Assembly (NCBI GenBank): GCA_018398815.1
Contig: CM031601.1
Location: 35,370,812-35,434,811 of the forward strand
Reading direction: 5' to 3'
Length of the DNA: 64,000 nucleotides
Origin: Conus ventricosus
Lineage: Eukaryota > Mollusca > Gastropoda > Neogastropoda > Conidae
In this document: positions 1 to 10,918 of the stretch, piece after piece
Layout of the letters: each line of letters starts with the position of its first letter
Position numbering within the stretch: position 1 is the first letter of the stretch
Position numbers and translations under genes: made by a program
The notes under the pieces: generated by a model
Told to the model about the DNA's origin: nothing
Seen by the model: only the letters and a program-made list of their open reading frames with translations
The model's database searches: none

Positions 1-963
1 ATCAAAGAAGCCTTCTATGAGGAGCTGAACAGTGTCATCACTGAGGTCAACCACAAGGACAAGCTCATGATCCTTGGGGACTTACACGCTCGTGTGGGAA
101 AGAACTCCACTTGGCCCAATGTTTTTGGACTGGAAACTGCAACTGGTCTGCTGATGTTATCATTGTGTGCACAACATGAACTTACCGTCACCAACATCAT
201 CTTCCAGCAGGCAGACAAGTTCAAGAACACGCGGATGCACACCTGCTTCAAACAATGGCACATGCTTGACTATGTGATTTGTTCGCCAGAGGCACAGATG
301 TGATGTTCTAATTACACGCTGCATGAGGGGAGCTGGTTGTTGGTCGGATCATCGCCTGATCAGGGGCAGGATGAACATCCAGCTTGCCATGAAGCACAAA
401 TCGGCCAGAGATAACCCCCCGAAAAGACTGAGCATTGCTCACCTGTGTAAGAGCAGAAGCATTCTGCAAGAAAGAATCCAGGAATGTCTCACAAACATCA
501 GCCTCACTGAAGAAGACACTGGTAAGAAATGGAAAGCCTTCAAAGAATCCCTGTATAACGCTCTAGCTGACACCCAGGGCTTTGTTGAACACAGAGACTG
601 GTTTGATGAAAAGAGATCATTGCCAGAGATCAACAAGCCCCTTAGACATGCTCCACAAGATGCACAAAGATCACCTCAGCAACAAGATCTGCGAGAAGAA
701 ACAACAGAAGTACCAGCAAGCCAGGCAGCTTATCCAACAGCTTTGGCAGATGAAGAACGATTGGTAGGAAAAGAAAGCAGAAAGTCTGCAAGCTCCGCCT
801 GACATCAGTGACATGAAGACATTTCACAACGGCCTTTGCACCATCTATGGACCAAAGACTACTGGGTCAGCACCCATTCATGCTTCTGACCAGACCACAC
901 TGCTGACAGGTAAGACTGACATTCTTGCTCGCTGGGCTGAGCACTTCAGTGCTCTCTTGAATA
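1..963 (+). pseudogene. LINE endonuclease domain and linker (fragment)
   Basis: The APE-like endonuclease would nick genomic DNA for target-primed reverse transcription. The window opens inside the domain. Visible marks are ILGDLHARVG (the conserved D in a LGDLNA-like motif) and the later DYVICS segment near the catalytic end. Translation then passes through stops and frame changes at about 301, 323 and 803, linking endonuclease to RT. There is no start codon because the gene began upstream. It cannot make a whole protein. Confidence 0.75.
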
Positions 964-1011
964 GAGTCGTCAACATCTGAAGAAGCAATCGCAGCGCTCC
1001 CTCAACTGCCA

Positions 1012-1502
1012 GTGATGGAATCTCTGGCAGACCCACCCACCAGTGCAGAGACTGCAAAGGTTCTGAAGCATACCACGTCCGTTAAAGCATCAGGAGTAGA
1101 TGGAATTTCAGCAGACATCTACAAGAATGGAGGCGAGGTGCTCATGGGAAAGCTTACCAACCTCTTCCAGTCCATATGGGAAAAGGAAGAAGTGCCCCAA
1201 GACTTCAAAGAAGTTTCTGTTGTACACATCTACAAAAGGAAGGGTGACAAAGCTTCCTGTGACAATCATGGGATTTCCCTCTTTTGTATCGCAGGAAAGA
1301 TTCTTGGCAGGGTCATCTTGAACAGACTTATCACCCACATAGCAGACTCCATCGTCGCTGAATCACAGTACAGGCTTCGTGCAAGCAAGGGCACAACCAA
1401 CATAGTATTTGCTGTTTGCCATCTACAGGAGAAGTGTAGTGAGCAGAATCAGGAACTCGACATGGTGTTTGTTGATCTCACCAAGGCCTTCAACGCCATT
1501 AA
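1012..1502 (+). pseudogene. LINE reverse transcriptase, N-terminal part
   Basis: This frame shows the usual start of a LINE RT: AKVLKHTTSVKASGVDGIS (thumb-proximal KAPGxDGI-like motif), then the FKEVSVVHIYKRKGD block, the GKILGRVILNRL block, and FVDLTKAFN, which holds the first catalytic aspartate of the palm. The frame then enters the MITE at 1499. The expected downstream palm segment resumes after 2503, which shows that the transposon broke this gene. Confidence 0.85.
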
Positions 1503-2506
1503 CCCTTATGCTGCAGACGTCACTGTTAGGCGATAACATGGCTCACCGCTGACGTCACCGAAATACTACCAACTAGGGTTACCTAATTCCCGATACTCTC
1601 ACGATCCACGTTTATGAGATAGAAAGCCAGCAATAAATTTCATAGTTGGGGGATGGTCTGGCCCGTGCTCACAGCCATTTGCTTTGTCAGAACACTGTTC
1701 AGTTAAGTGTTTTATCGACTTTATTCCGTTTGCTTTTCCATTCACTATGACGTCACAACCAAGCACTTTACATACTCGACCTTGCCGTACATTTACCACA
1801 GATAAGTGCTGGGAATATTGAATAGACGGTCAGTTGTTCCTAATACAGATGAAGAAGACCCAGACAGTCACGAGGAAACATACGATAGTGAGGGCTTGAC
1901 CAAATTATTGCAGCGTGAGGCGTTGGACCGTGGCCAAGTGTTTGGGAGAGGCAAGCTGACCAGAGATCAGTATTGCTTTCAACAGTGTGAATGAAAGGGA
2001 CGTGTGTGTGTGTGTGTGTGTGTGTGTTCCCTTTTTCTTTCTTACATGTGTACCAGTTAGGCAGAAGAATGTGTGTGTGTGTTCCCTGCTATTGGAGTAG
2101 TTGGATTTATAGCTGTTCCTTTCATCTTTCTGTTGGATATACCATACTTTCTGGTCTTTAATTGTGAGTGGAGTATTTTTCCTCCCTTGTTGAGAGTTTA
2201 TTGGCATGCTTTCTTTATTTTTTACATTGAGAAGAAACATGACTTTTATTTTTTTTTATTTTGCATTTTTTTTGCACTTGAAATTACTAAACATTTGAAA
2301 TTGTTGTTGACTAATCATTACTAACATGTTATAATAAAAGTACAGTGTATCTCCTCCATTTTACAAAAAATAGCTTGAGAATAGGTTGTTTAGTTCCAGA
2401 GATACCCACGTTTCACATATGCTGGTATAAAATAAGAGCTTTTTTTGAAAAATGGCTAGCGATGGGGATTTATGCAAAATAGAATGTCTGGCGGTGAAAG
2501 GGTTAA
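1499..2506. mobile_element. Nonautonomous piggyBac-like element, 1000 bp, TTAA target duplication
   Basis: TTAA occurs at 1499-1502 and 2503-2506. The body between is exactly 1000 bp, starts CCCTTATGCTGC and ends GCGGTGAAAGGG, so both ends begin CCCTT when read inward. TTAA duplication and CCC-starting ends are the signature of the piggyBac superfamily. Removing the element and one TTAA rejoins the LINE RT frame. An open frame at 1806-1994 is rich in D and E, like the acidic N-termini of piggyBac transposases, but no transposase core is present. A (GT)n tract lies inside near 2003-2027. The same terminal motif recurs in the element at 36826. Confidence 0.85.
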
Positions 2507-2740
2507 TTGGACTGGCTTGTGGAAGATCATTCACAAGTTTGGTTGCCCGGAAAAGCTCATCTCACTGATAGTTTCATTCCATGATGGCATGCAGGCAAGG
2601 GTGCAAGAAAACGGAGATACCTCTGACCTGTTCCCAGTGAAAAATGATGTGAAACAGGGATGCATCTTAGCTCCCACCCTCTTTTCCATTCTGTTTGCTG
2701 CAATGCTGATTGATACATTCCAGGACTGTGACAATGGGGG

Positions 2741-3190
2741 TATACATCCAGTAACGTTCAGATGGCAAACTCTTTAACCTTTGACAACTTAAGGCCAAGA
2801 CTAAAGTATTTGATGCCCTTATGAGAGAGTTCCTCTTTGCAAATAAGATAATGTTGCTTATAGCCCAGCCGACCGCAAAGGGCCACATCAGGGCTGACCT
2901 CTTTGCAAATGGCCGTGCACTCCCATGAAGACCTACAATGTATCACAGATCGCTTTGCAAGGGCCTGTCAACACTTTGGACTCACTATCAGTCTTAGTAT
3001 ACATCCAGTAACGTTCAGATGGCAAACTCTTTAACCTTTGACAACTTCAGGCCAAGACCAAAGTATTTGATGCCCTTATGAGAGAGTTCCTCTTTGCAAT
3101 TGGCCGCACACTCCCATGAAGACCTACAATGTATCACAGATCACTTTGCAAGGGCCTGTCAACACTTTGGACTTGCAGTCGGTCTTGGTA
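2741..3190. repeat. Tandem duplication inside the LINE (257-bp offset)
   Basis: The segment starting TATACATCCAGTAACG at 2741 starts again at 2998. The two copies run in parallel through the lines about 2741-2990 and 2998-3190. The first copy holds a 53-bp insertion that the second lacks, so the copies differ in length around 2845. This is a local segmental duplication, seen directly. Confidence 0.85.
2845..2897 (-). mobile_element. 53-bp 3'-end fragment of an I-group LINE or related SINE
   Basis: Read on the minus strand these 53 bp match the last part of the full LINE at about 52112-52165 (GCGGTCGGCTGGGCTATAAG, then the start of the ATCTT tail). They are flanked by CCTCTTTGCAAAT at 2832-2844 and 2898-2910, a 13-bp target-site duplication. 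This is an extremely 5'-truncated retro-insertion. It lies in only one of the two duplicated segments. Confidence 0.8.
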
Positions 3191-3796
3191 AGACCAAGGC
3201 CTTGTTCCAACCACCGTCTGCTGCTGGCTGTGCTTGACCACAACCTGTCGTCATCAACAACAGAGATAAAAAACTGTGGACAAGTTCTGCTGTTTGGGCA
3301 GCTCTGTAAACACTGTAAACATTGTAATGGATCTCTGGATGCAGAAGTGATGTTGCGCATCTCAAAGGCCAGCTCTGCCTTTGGCAGACTCTCAAAGAGA
3401 CTGTGGCAAGACCATGGCATCAGATTGCGCACAATGGTTGCTGTGTACAGAGCTGTGGTTCTGAGTGCTCTCCTTTACTGTTGTGAGACTTGGACCCCAC
3501 ACTGCTGACACATCCAACAACTCGAACATTACCATCAATGATGCTTGCGCAAGATCTGCAGCATCAAATGGCAAGACAAGAGTGTCCAACCTACAGGTCC
3601 TGAAGAAGTGTGGCTTACCCAGCATTGAGTGTATACTTGTCAAAAGTCAGCTCAGATGGACAGGACACGTCTGTATGGAAGACAGCGGAATTCCAAAGAT
3701 GTGTTGGAAGGCATTGAATCAAGGTTTGGAAAAGGAAGTTAAATTTAGAAGAGGAAGGAAAAGGTGTCCTTTGAGTGCCAGTAACTACAGGTATGG

Positions 3797-4000
3797 AAGA
3801 TACATCTACTGTTTCTGTTTTGAGATACGTCTACTGTTTCTGTTTTGAGATATGTCTACTGTTTCTGTTTTGAGATACGTCTACTGTTTCTGTTTTGAGA
3901 TATGTCTACTGTTTCTGTTTTGAGATACATCTACTGTTTTTGTTTTGAGATACATCTACTGTTTTTGTTTTGAGATGCATTTACTGTTTCTGTTTTGAGC
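3797..4000. repeat. 25-bp tandem repeat, about 8 copies
   Basis: The unit is close to GATACGTCTACTGTTTCTGT plus TTTGA, repeated head to tail with a few substitutions, mostly ACG/ATG/ACA at the variable triplet. No reading frame of note crosses it. Confidence 0.9.
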
Positions 4001-4204
4001 TCTTTATCAACCACTTGTCTATATCAGCCGGATCTGCTCTGTCAGCAAAGGGCATTTCTGTGTTGTCTTACAATGGTACTGATAAGCTTTTCATAGCCAT
4101 CTTCTGTTAAAAAATTGCCAACAGATTGCATTGTATTGAACAGGAATCCTAAGTGGACAGCAAGAAACTATAGTTGTTTCTCTTTCCTGTGATATGAGGA
4201 CATG

Positions 4205-4680
4205 GCTTTTTCTTTGTGTAGATCAGTTTGGGCAGCAAGCTCAAGTCAGTGTCCTTTGTGACATGGACTTTATCACTTTCTTGTTGAGACAAAGCATTGT
4301 GTGGATCTGTTTGGGCAGCAAGTTGAATTCATTGTCCTTTGTCACATCCCGTTTTATCACATTCTTGTTGAGACAAAGCTTTGTGTGGATCAGTTTGGGC
4401 AGCAATCGGAATTCAGTGTCCCCTGCGACATGGAGTTTATCACTTTCTTCTTGTGACAAAGCTTTAGGTAGATCAGTTTGGGCAGCAATTGTAATTTAGT
4501 GTCCTTTGTCTCAACCAGTGACAAAGCTTTAGATAGATCAGTTTGGGCAGCAGTTGGAATTTAGTGTCCTTTGTCTCAACCAGTGACAAAGCTTTAGGTA
4601 GATCAGTTTGGGCAGCAATTGGAATTCAGTGTCCTTTGTCTCATCCAGTTTATCACTTTCTTGTTGCGACAAAGTGCTGG
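4205..4680. repeat. 65-84 bp degenerate tandem repeat, 6 copies
   Basis: Each copy starts near TAGATCAGTTTGGGCAGCAA and continues through GTGTCCTTTGTC to GACAAAGCTTT. The inner part TTTATCACTTTCTTGTTG is missing from copies 4 and 5, so unit length changes from about 84 to 65 bp. It is noncoding; the open frames across it are repeat artefacts. Confidence 0.85.
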
Positions 4681-4997
4681 TTTACCATTGCTGAATTGGT
4701 TACTGAAATATGTGGTGATAAAGATTCTGAATCTGATTTTGACTTATCTGGTGTGACTAGCAGAAATTATTATCTTCTGGGTGATTTATATAGGATGTAT
4801 TTATGATGTTTTTGAGGAATGGTGGCAAGAGTAGTTAACGTATTTCTGGCCTTAGAGGACTGGGTAAAACAACTAGTGGTGAAAAAGAATTTTGATTGAA
4901 AAATGTATTTTGTTTACTAGCATATCTCTTGTGTTCATAAAGGTGTAGAAAAATCAGTTTACCTTCAGATTTTTTAAAATGGTATATTTGATTGATA

Positions 4998-5402
4998 ATG
5001 CAGGAGTTACAAGTGACAAGAAGAACATCCCCTTTCCTGTTGCAAGCAAATGATAATGCTGGAGTCACAAGTGACAAGAAGCACACCCCCCCATTCCTGT
5101 TGCAAGCAAATGATAATGCTGGAGTTACAAGTGACAAGAAGCACATCCCCCTTTCCTGTTCCAGGCAAATGATAATGCTGGAGTTACAAGTGACAAGAAG
5201 CACATCCCCATTCCTGTTGCAAGCAAATGATAATGCTGGAGTTATAAGTGACAAGAAGCACATCCCCCTTTCCTGTTGCAGGCAAATGATAATGCTGGAG
5301 TTACAAGTGACAAGAAGCACATCCCCCTTTCCTGTTGCAGGCAAATGATAATGCTGGCGTTACAAGTGACAAGAAGCACATCCCCCTTTCCTGTTGCACG
5401 CA
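4998..5402. repeat. 60-bp tandem repeat, about 7 copies
   Basis: The unit contains CAAATGATAATGCTGGAGTT, ACAAGTGACAAGAAGCACAT and CCCCCTTTCCTGTTGCA. Copies are almost identical, which suggests recent expansion or homogenisation. Because 60 is a multiple of 3, open frames pass through on both strands; I treat these as by-products. Confidence 0.9.
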
Positions 5403-5654
5403 AATGGCTCAGCACTGGTCAATGGGCCTAGTTAGAGAGCCTCATTATTCAAAGATTAATTTATTGAAGACATCAGGTTACAAATTCTCTGAAAATTAAA
5501 CCTCAAGTGTTTCGTTTGCTTCCCCTGTCTCCCAGACTGAGTACACAAATGTTTACTAACAAGTTCCATTTTTGTTGAGACAAGACTTCATGATTTCATG
5601 TTCGGAGATAAGCGTGTTCTCCATTTTAAACAAATGAATGCAATGGAGGGGAAG

Positions 5655-6345
5655 TTAACTCACTCAACTCTGACGTCCACTATAGCGGACGTCCCGCACA
5701 CATCGCTTTCTCTCTGACATCTGCTATAGCGGATCGCACAGTAGCATTTAGAGCGAACATTATTCAGAGTCGTGGAAACCGAAGCACGCCATGTGATAAG
5801 TCTCATCAAGCACCACTGCGTGGGCCACAACTTGATGTATTCACTGACCACTGATCTATTTTTACACCAGCCCGGTTCTGTGTTTGAAGTCAGAGCACAA
5901 TGGCAACTCATCCTTCAACTAGTGGTGTGAGAAGTAGACAGGGAATATGTGTTTACAGCTTATGTGTTGCTGTTGAACTTGTTCAAACTGAAGGATCAGA
6001 CCTTAAGATATTGAAAAAAATGACAGCAAATTTAGCCTGTCTGAAGAGTGTGAAACTGGGTTGAAAAGTGAACATGGTGACGTTCAGAGAGAGGAGTGGG
6101 TGGAGTCAGATAGTGGGGGTGGCGTAGCTCGAGGCAATGCATATGCAAATGAACCACCGACAGACCTGAGTGGGGAAGATATTCTCCAGTTCATGGCGAG
6201 AGACTGGCATGGAGATTTTTCTTTTCTTTCATCAATGCCTTCATACACATGGACTGAAGTTGCAAGGCATGACTGACCACACCCCCTTGGATTTTTTCGA
6301 CCAGATCAGGTCTGTGCTTTACTCCAAGGTATTTAGTCATCATTA
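5655..6345 (+). mobile_element. Possible decayed piggyBac-like element (left end and N-terminal relic)
   Basis: A TTAA at 5655 is followed by CTCACTCAACTCTGACGTCC and nearby GC-rich subterminal motifs (CTATAGCGGACGTC, repeated as CTATAGCGGATCGC). An open frame at 6061-6276 is acidic (EEWVESDSGGG). In another frame at 6268-6300 the text HTPLDFFDQI resembles the T-PLDFF motif found at the start of the piggyBac transposase domain. No right end was found. The call rests on TTAA plus one motif and is tentative. Confidence 0.4.
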
Positions 6346-6368
6346 TTTACTCTGTCACAGTGTCGGTC

Positions 6369-6375
<7 letters not shown>

Positions 6376-6414
<39 letters not shown>

Positions 6415-6500
6415 TGTGTGTGTGTGGTGTGTGTGTGTGTGTGTGTGTGTGTGTGATGGTTGTGGTTGCAGTGCGTGTGTGTGTGTGTGTGTGTGTGTAA
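6376..6500. repeat. (GT)n microsatellite, interrupted
   Basis: Long GT dinucleotide tracts with short interruptions; several spurious open frames of Cys/Val or His/Thr come from it. Confidence 0.97.
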
Positions 6501-8102
6501 ACTGTATGGTGTGAGTATACTATAATGCATCTGTGTACAACATATATGTACATATATAATTTGTGTGTGTGTTTCTTTTTTAACCCTGTGCATATACATA
6601 TGGACAGATATGCTGAACTTGACACATTTTCTTTTTTTATTGACAAGAAGACTGAGTAAAGTTGAGATTTTGATCATGACGCTGTTGTTTATTGTGACTG
6701 AGATTATGATCCAGTTTGTCTGACTTGATCACCACTAAAATGGATCCAGCTGAAGTGGGGGAGGTCAACACAAGGACAGGCATGAAGATGAAGCCCATAG
6801 CTGTCCAGGACTACATAGTCAACATGGCAGGAGTGGACTGCAGTTACTAGTCCATGGTCAACAGTGTATGATTGGTGTTTGTGCATTTTGATACTGTAGA
6901 AACTTTCAAGTAGTCATTGTGTACATACTGCCAGCATTCTAAAAAAAAATTGTATAGAAAAAGCCCTTTTTGCAAGAGAAGCATAGGTTCACACCTGTTC
7001 ATATTTCCAACTAACTTCATCATGAAAGATACCCCATCTTCTTCCTGTGACAGACAGAGTACTGAATAAGCAAGAGTTTTGAAATTGTGTACCTTGTTTA
7101 TACAAGTACACTTTATTATGTGTCAAAATTTCAAGAGCGTGTGTAGCCATAATTTTTTCATGATTTTTTTTTCCAATCCTAAACAACTACCCAATCTGGT
7201 GAAGAATGCTGAATGAAAATCTACAAAGTACTCTGCCATATTTTATTAATTTTAGTTCTTTTGCTTAGTAAAGAAACTGGCAAATAGCTATTTTTTACAC
7301 TCTGCTGGGTTTCTCAAAGTGATTTATGATGAAAATGGGCCTTTTTTTCAACAACAGAGAAAATTTGACTCGTATGCCTGCGTAACTACCTTGAGTTTCA
7401 CAAAATATGAAAATAACCTCTTCTTCATCTGGCTACAAAAAGAGTATGGTATATGCTACAGCTTTGAAACTTTGCACTGACCCTGTTCAATCACACAGCT
7501 ATCATGTGTCTGAAATTCAAGTGTTCTTGTTGTGGTGTAATTTTTTTTTAAAATTATTTTAAGAAAAATGTGTACAAACGTCCAGTATACAGAGGGATGT
7601 TGAATTTCATATTGGCCAGTAAGGACTGAGCTAAAGGGTCTGTTTCACACAGTTAGTTGAGGAATGGAATTGTTCAAATCAACAGGAGAAAACAATGGGA
7701 TTAGAGTAGGTACTTTGCATCTTTTAGCCCTGTCTCCTCTTGGTTATCAGATTTTCTGTCCTGCCCCAACCCTGACCCCCATCTCGTATGCCATTTATAC
7801 ACACATACACACACGCACATGAAGCTGGCATGCCTGTTTGAGGTCATGTTTGATCCATCAGCAGATAATTTTGGATAAACCCCCCGGATCAGCAGATAAT
7901 TTTGGATTAAACCCCCATTTTGTCATTTTTAATGTTCACATCGTAGATCTTGCGGCATTTTGTAGAGAAGAGCTGTTTGACTGAATGTTGTATTGATCTT
8001 AACTGATGGCTCATTGTCTAGGATTGATGGTTTGGGCTTGTAAGCAGTATATCACTGTTGCTTATATGTGTTCTTTATGTTATTTTTATTTTTTCCTCTT
8101 AG
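6501..8102. other. Intron-like sequence, nothing recognised
   Basis: AT-rich sequence without a convincing coding region or repeat family. It ends in a polypyrimidine stretch and AG at 8101-8102, the acceptor of PP2C exon A. I looked here for the expected upstream PP2C exon that should end in a DGHGG-like motif and did not find it. Confidence 0.5.
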
Positions 8103-8168
8103 GTGTCAAAGTGGCTCACTATGCTGGTAACCATCTACACAAGAAAATCGTAGCTCAGTCTGCATACT
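8103..8168 (+). CDS. PPM/PP2C-type protein phosphatase, internal exon A
   Basis: This 66-nt exon encodes VKVAHYAGNHLHKKIVAQ and a few more residues. In PP2C phosphatases this stretch follows the metal-binding DGHGG motif: a helix of the form xVAxYxxxHLHxxI. The acceptor is a pyrimidine tract ending CTCTTAG (AG 8101-8102); the donor is GTGAGT at 8169. It starts in phase 1 and ends in phase 1, joining T to the CA of exon B to give serine. The enzyme removes phosphate from Ser/Thr using two Mn/Mg ions. The family resemblance is to the probable PP2C T23F11.1/ppm-2 type of invertebrates, which is inference from memory of the family. The upstream exon with DGHGG should lie before the window. Confidence 0.8.
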
Positions 8169-8185
8169 GTGAGTTCTCCCTGTTC

Positions 8186-8187
<2 letters not shown>

Positions 8188-8251
<64 letters not shown>
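8188..8251. repeat. (GT)n microsatellite
   Basis: An uninterrupted run of about 30 GT units, 20 bases after the donor of PP2C exon A. Confidence 0.97.
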
Positions 8252-8252
<1 letters not shown>

Positions 8253-8282
8253 CTCTTTCTTTCTCTGTGTTTCTTTCTGCCT

Positions 8283-8895
8283 CATCTTCAGCACATTGTC
8301 AAGGGCACTATAAGCATGACAGAGCCTCACTTCAGCACACTGTCAGGGGCACTAACTGGAATGCCAGAGCCTCACTTCAGCACACTGTCAGGGGCACTAA
8401 CTGGAATGCCAGAGCCTCACTTCAGCACACTGTCAGGGGCACTAACTGGAATGCCAGAGCCTCACTTCAGCACACTGCCAGGGGCACTAACTGGAATGCC
8501 ACACTTCAGCACACTGTCAGGGGCACTAACTGGAATGCCACACTTCAGCACACTGTCAGGGGCACTAACTGGAATGCCACACTTCAGCACACTGTCAGGG
8601 GCACTAACTGGAATGCCACACTTCAGCACACTGTCAGGGGCACTAACTGGAATGCCACACTTCAGCACACTGTCAGGGGCACTAACTGGAATGCCACACT
8701 TCAGCACACTGTCAGGGGCACTAACTGGAATGCCACACTTCAGCACACTGTCAGGGGCACTACTGGCATGCCACACTTCAGCACACTGTCAGGGGCACTA
8801 ACTGGAATGCCACACTTCAGCACACTGTCAGGGGCACTACTGGAATGCCACACTTCAGCACACTGTCAGGGGCACTACTCGCATACCAGAGCCTC
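8283..8895. repeat. 39-bp tandem repeat, about 15 copies
   Basis: The unit is CACTTCAGCACACTGTCAGG followed by GGCACTAACTGGAATGCCA. The first four copies carry an extra GAGCCT and are 45 bp long; later copies are 39 bp and nearly identical. 39 and 45 are both multiples of 3, so long open frames appear in all directions and are artefacts. Confidence 0.93.
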
Positions 8896-8899
8896 AGCT

Positions 8900-10433
8900 T
8901 TACTGCTGCTCAGTGGTGCTCTGCTGCTCAGCCACTTTACTGCTGCTCAGTGGTGCTCTGCTGCTCAGTCACTTCACTGCTGCTCAGTGGTGCTCTGCTG
9001 CTCAGTGGTGCTCTGCTGCTCAGCCACTTTACTGCTGCTCAGTGGTGCTCTGCTGCTCAGTCACTTCACTGCTGCTCAGTGGTGCTCTGCTGCTCAGTCA
9101 CTTCACTGCTGCTCAGTGGTGCTCTGCTGCTCAGCCACTTTACTGCTGCTCAGTGGTGCTCTGCTGCTCAGCCACTTTACTGCTGCTCAGTGGTGCTCTG
9201 CTGCTCAGTGGTGCTCTGCTGCTCAGTGGTGCTCTGCTGCTCAGCCACTTTACTGCTGCTCAGTGGTGCTCTGCTGCTCAGTGGTGCTCTGCTGCTCAGT
9301 GGTGCTCTGCTGCTCAGTGGTGCTCTGCTGCTCAGCCACTTTACTGCTGCTCAGTGGTGCTCTGCTGCTCAGTGGTGCTCTGCTGCTCAGTGGTGCTCTG
9401 CTGCTCAGTGGTGCTCTGCTGCTCAGTGGTCCTCTGCTGCTCAGCCACTTTACTGCTGCTCAGTGGTGCTCTGCTGCTCAGTGGTGCTCTGCTGCTCAGT
9501 GGTGCTCTGCTGCTCAGCCACTTTACTGCTGCTCAGTGGTGCTCTGCTGCTCAGTAGTGCTCTGCTGCTCAGTCACTTCACTGGTGCTCAGTGGTGCTCT
9601 GCTGCTCAGTCACTTCATTGCTGCTCAGTGGTGCTGTGCTGCTCAGTCACTTCACTGGTGCTCAATGATGCTCTGCTGCTCAGTCGCTTCACTGTTGCTG
9701 AGTGGTGTTCTGCTGCTCAGTCACTTCACTGGTGCTGAGTGGTGCTCTGCTGCTCAGTCACTTCACAGGTGCTGAGTGGTGCTCTGCTGCTCAGTCACTT
9801 CACTGCTGCTGAGTGGTGCTCTGCTGCTCAGTCACTTCACTGGTGCTGAGTGGTGCTGAATGGTGCTCTGCTGTTCAGTCACTTCACTGGTGCTGAGTGG
9901 TGCTCTGTTGCTCAGTCACTTCACTGGTGCTGAGTGGTGATCTGCTGCTTAGTCACTTCACTTCTGCTTAGTGGAGCTCTGCTGCTCAGTGGTGCTGAGT
10001 GGTGCTGTGCTGCTCATCACTTCACTGCTGCTCAGTGGTGTTCTGCTGCTCAGTCACTTCACTGGTGCTCAATGGTGCTCTGCTGCTCAGTCATTTCACT
10101 GATGCTAAGTGGTACTCTGCTGCTCAGTCACTTCACTGCTGCTGAGTGGTGCTCAATGGTGTACTGCTGCTCAGTCACTTCACTGCTGCTCATTGGTGCT
10201 CTGATGCTCATTCACTTCACTGCTGCTGAGTGGTGCTCTGCTGCTCAGTCACCTCACTGCTGCTGAGTGGTGCTCAATGGTGTACTGCTGCTCAGTCACT
10301 TCACTGCTGCTCAGTGGTTCTCTGGTGCTCAGTCACTTCACTGGTGCTGAGTGGTGCTCTGGTGCTCAGTCACTTCACTGCTGCTGAGTGGTGCTCTGGT
10401 GCTCAGTCACTTCACTGCTGCTGAGTGGTGCTC
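8900..10433. repeat. CTGCTCAGTGGTG satellite, left array
   Basis: A higher-order array of two subunits: GCTGCTCAGTGGTGCTCT (18 bp) and GCTGCTCAGTCACTTCACT-like (about 19 bp). Up to five 18-bp units follow one another between the second type. Sequence decays towards the right end, with TCTGGTGCTCAG and ACTGGTGCTGAG variants. It is noncoding; the predicted peptides are Leu/Cys/Ser-rich repeats. Confidence 0.95.
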
Positions 10434-10482
10434 TTCATCTTCGTCATCCGTATAGTGTCCTCAATCAACAAGCTGATTATTT

Positions 10483-10655
10483 GGCCTCATATATTCTACC
10501 ATGTCAAACAGTAGCATTCTACGGCAGTTAGTTAGCTCTGAAGGCCGAATTTTTGTGTGGCTAACGCAGTAGTACAAGACACCCACCCTACTTCCGTCTT
10601 AGACAGAAAGCCGGTGCAAACTTCCTGTTCCTCGTTCAGCTACGGCCTTCCACCA
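10483..10655 (+). repeat. DIRS left inverted terminal repeat
   Basis: Contains ACCATGTCAAACAGTAGCAT, GGCAGTTAGTTAGCTCTGAA, TTGTGTGGCTAACGCAGTAG and AGACACCCACCCTACTTCCG. The reverse complement is found at about 15905-16060 with a few substitutions. Confidence 0.85.
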
Positions 10656-10918
10656 CAAAAGGACAGGTTTTCTTGCTCTGACTCGCCTATCTTCTGTTTT
10701 TTAGCAGATTGCTTATGTTTTGCTTTCTTGCTTGTTCTGTGGTGGCTTGTGCTAACCCTCTTTATTACAGCTGCTTGAGGTTACGATTGCTTGCACGTCA
10801 TGTTGTCTTTTCACACTTTACGTTCGATCGATCATCCTTCCTTTGCCACGTGCTTCGCCATTTTGTCTCTACTTTGTGTTCGTCCACTCCGTGTTTGCTC
10901 CGTCCACCACAGCCCAAG

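Larger units (their letters stand above)
1..3701 (+). mobile_element. RTE-like non-LTR retrotransposon, broken, 5' end outside window
   Basis: Non-LTR retrotransposon read left to right. Bases 1-300 translate to the second half of an APE-type endonuclease (LGDLHARVG, then DYVI near residue 70). Bases 1012-1500 give the start of the reverse transcriptase (VVHIYKRKGD, FVDLTKAFN). Bases 2507-2760 continue it (NDVKQGCILAPTLFS). Bases 3340-3700 give the C-terminal region (LKKCG, SQLRWTGHV). The coding frame has several stops and frameshifts. A TTAA-flanked element of 1000 bp sits inside the RT fingers/palm. The similarity to the second copy at 22944 stops at 3701, so the 3' end is missing. The assignment to an RTE-type clade rests on the family resemblance of endonuclease and C-terminus and is inference; the LINE call itself is firm. 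Confidence 0.85.
2503..3701 (+). pseudogene. LINE reverse transcriptase, C-terminal part
   Basis: Continuation of the RT after the MITE. The segment at 2507-2760 contains WKIIHKFGCPEKLI, FHDGMQARVQ and KNDVKQGCILAPTLFS (RT block with the QG motif). The next expected block, with the YxDD catalytic pair, is disrupted where a 257-bp tandem duplication begins at 2741. From 3340 the text resembles the LINE thumb and C-terminus (WQDHGIRLRTMVAVYRAVV, then CCETWT). A last frame at 3570-3700 gives the LKKCG and RWTGHV segment. There are several frameshifts; it is not functional. Confidence 0.75.

Noticed and set aside
8006..9775. Open frame of 589 codons on the + strand, plus related long frames to 10424
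   Set aside because: It runs through a GT tract, the 39-bp repeat and the satellite; unit lengths divisible by three keep frames open. Only 8103-8168 within it is a real exon.
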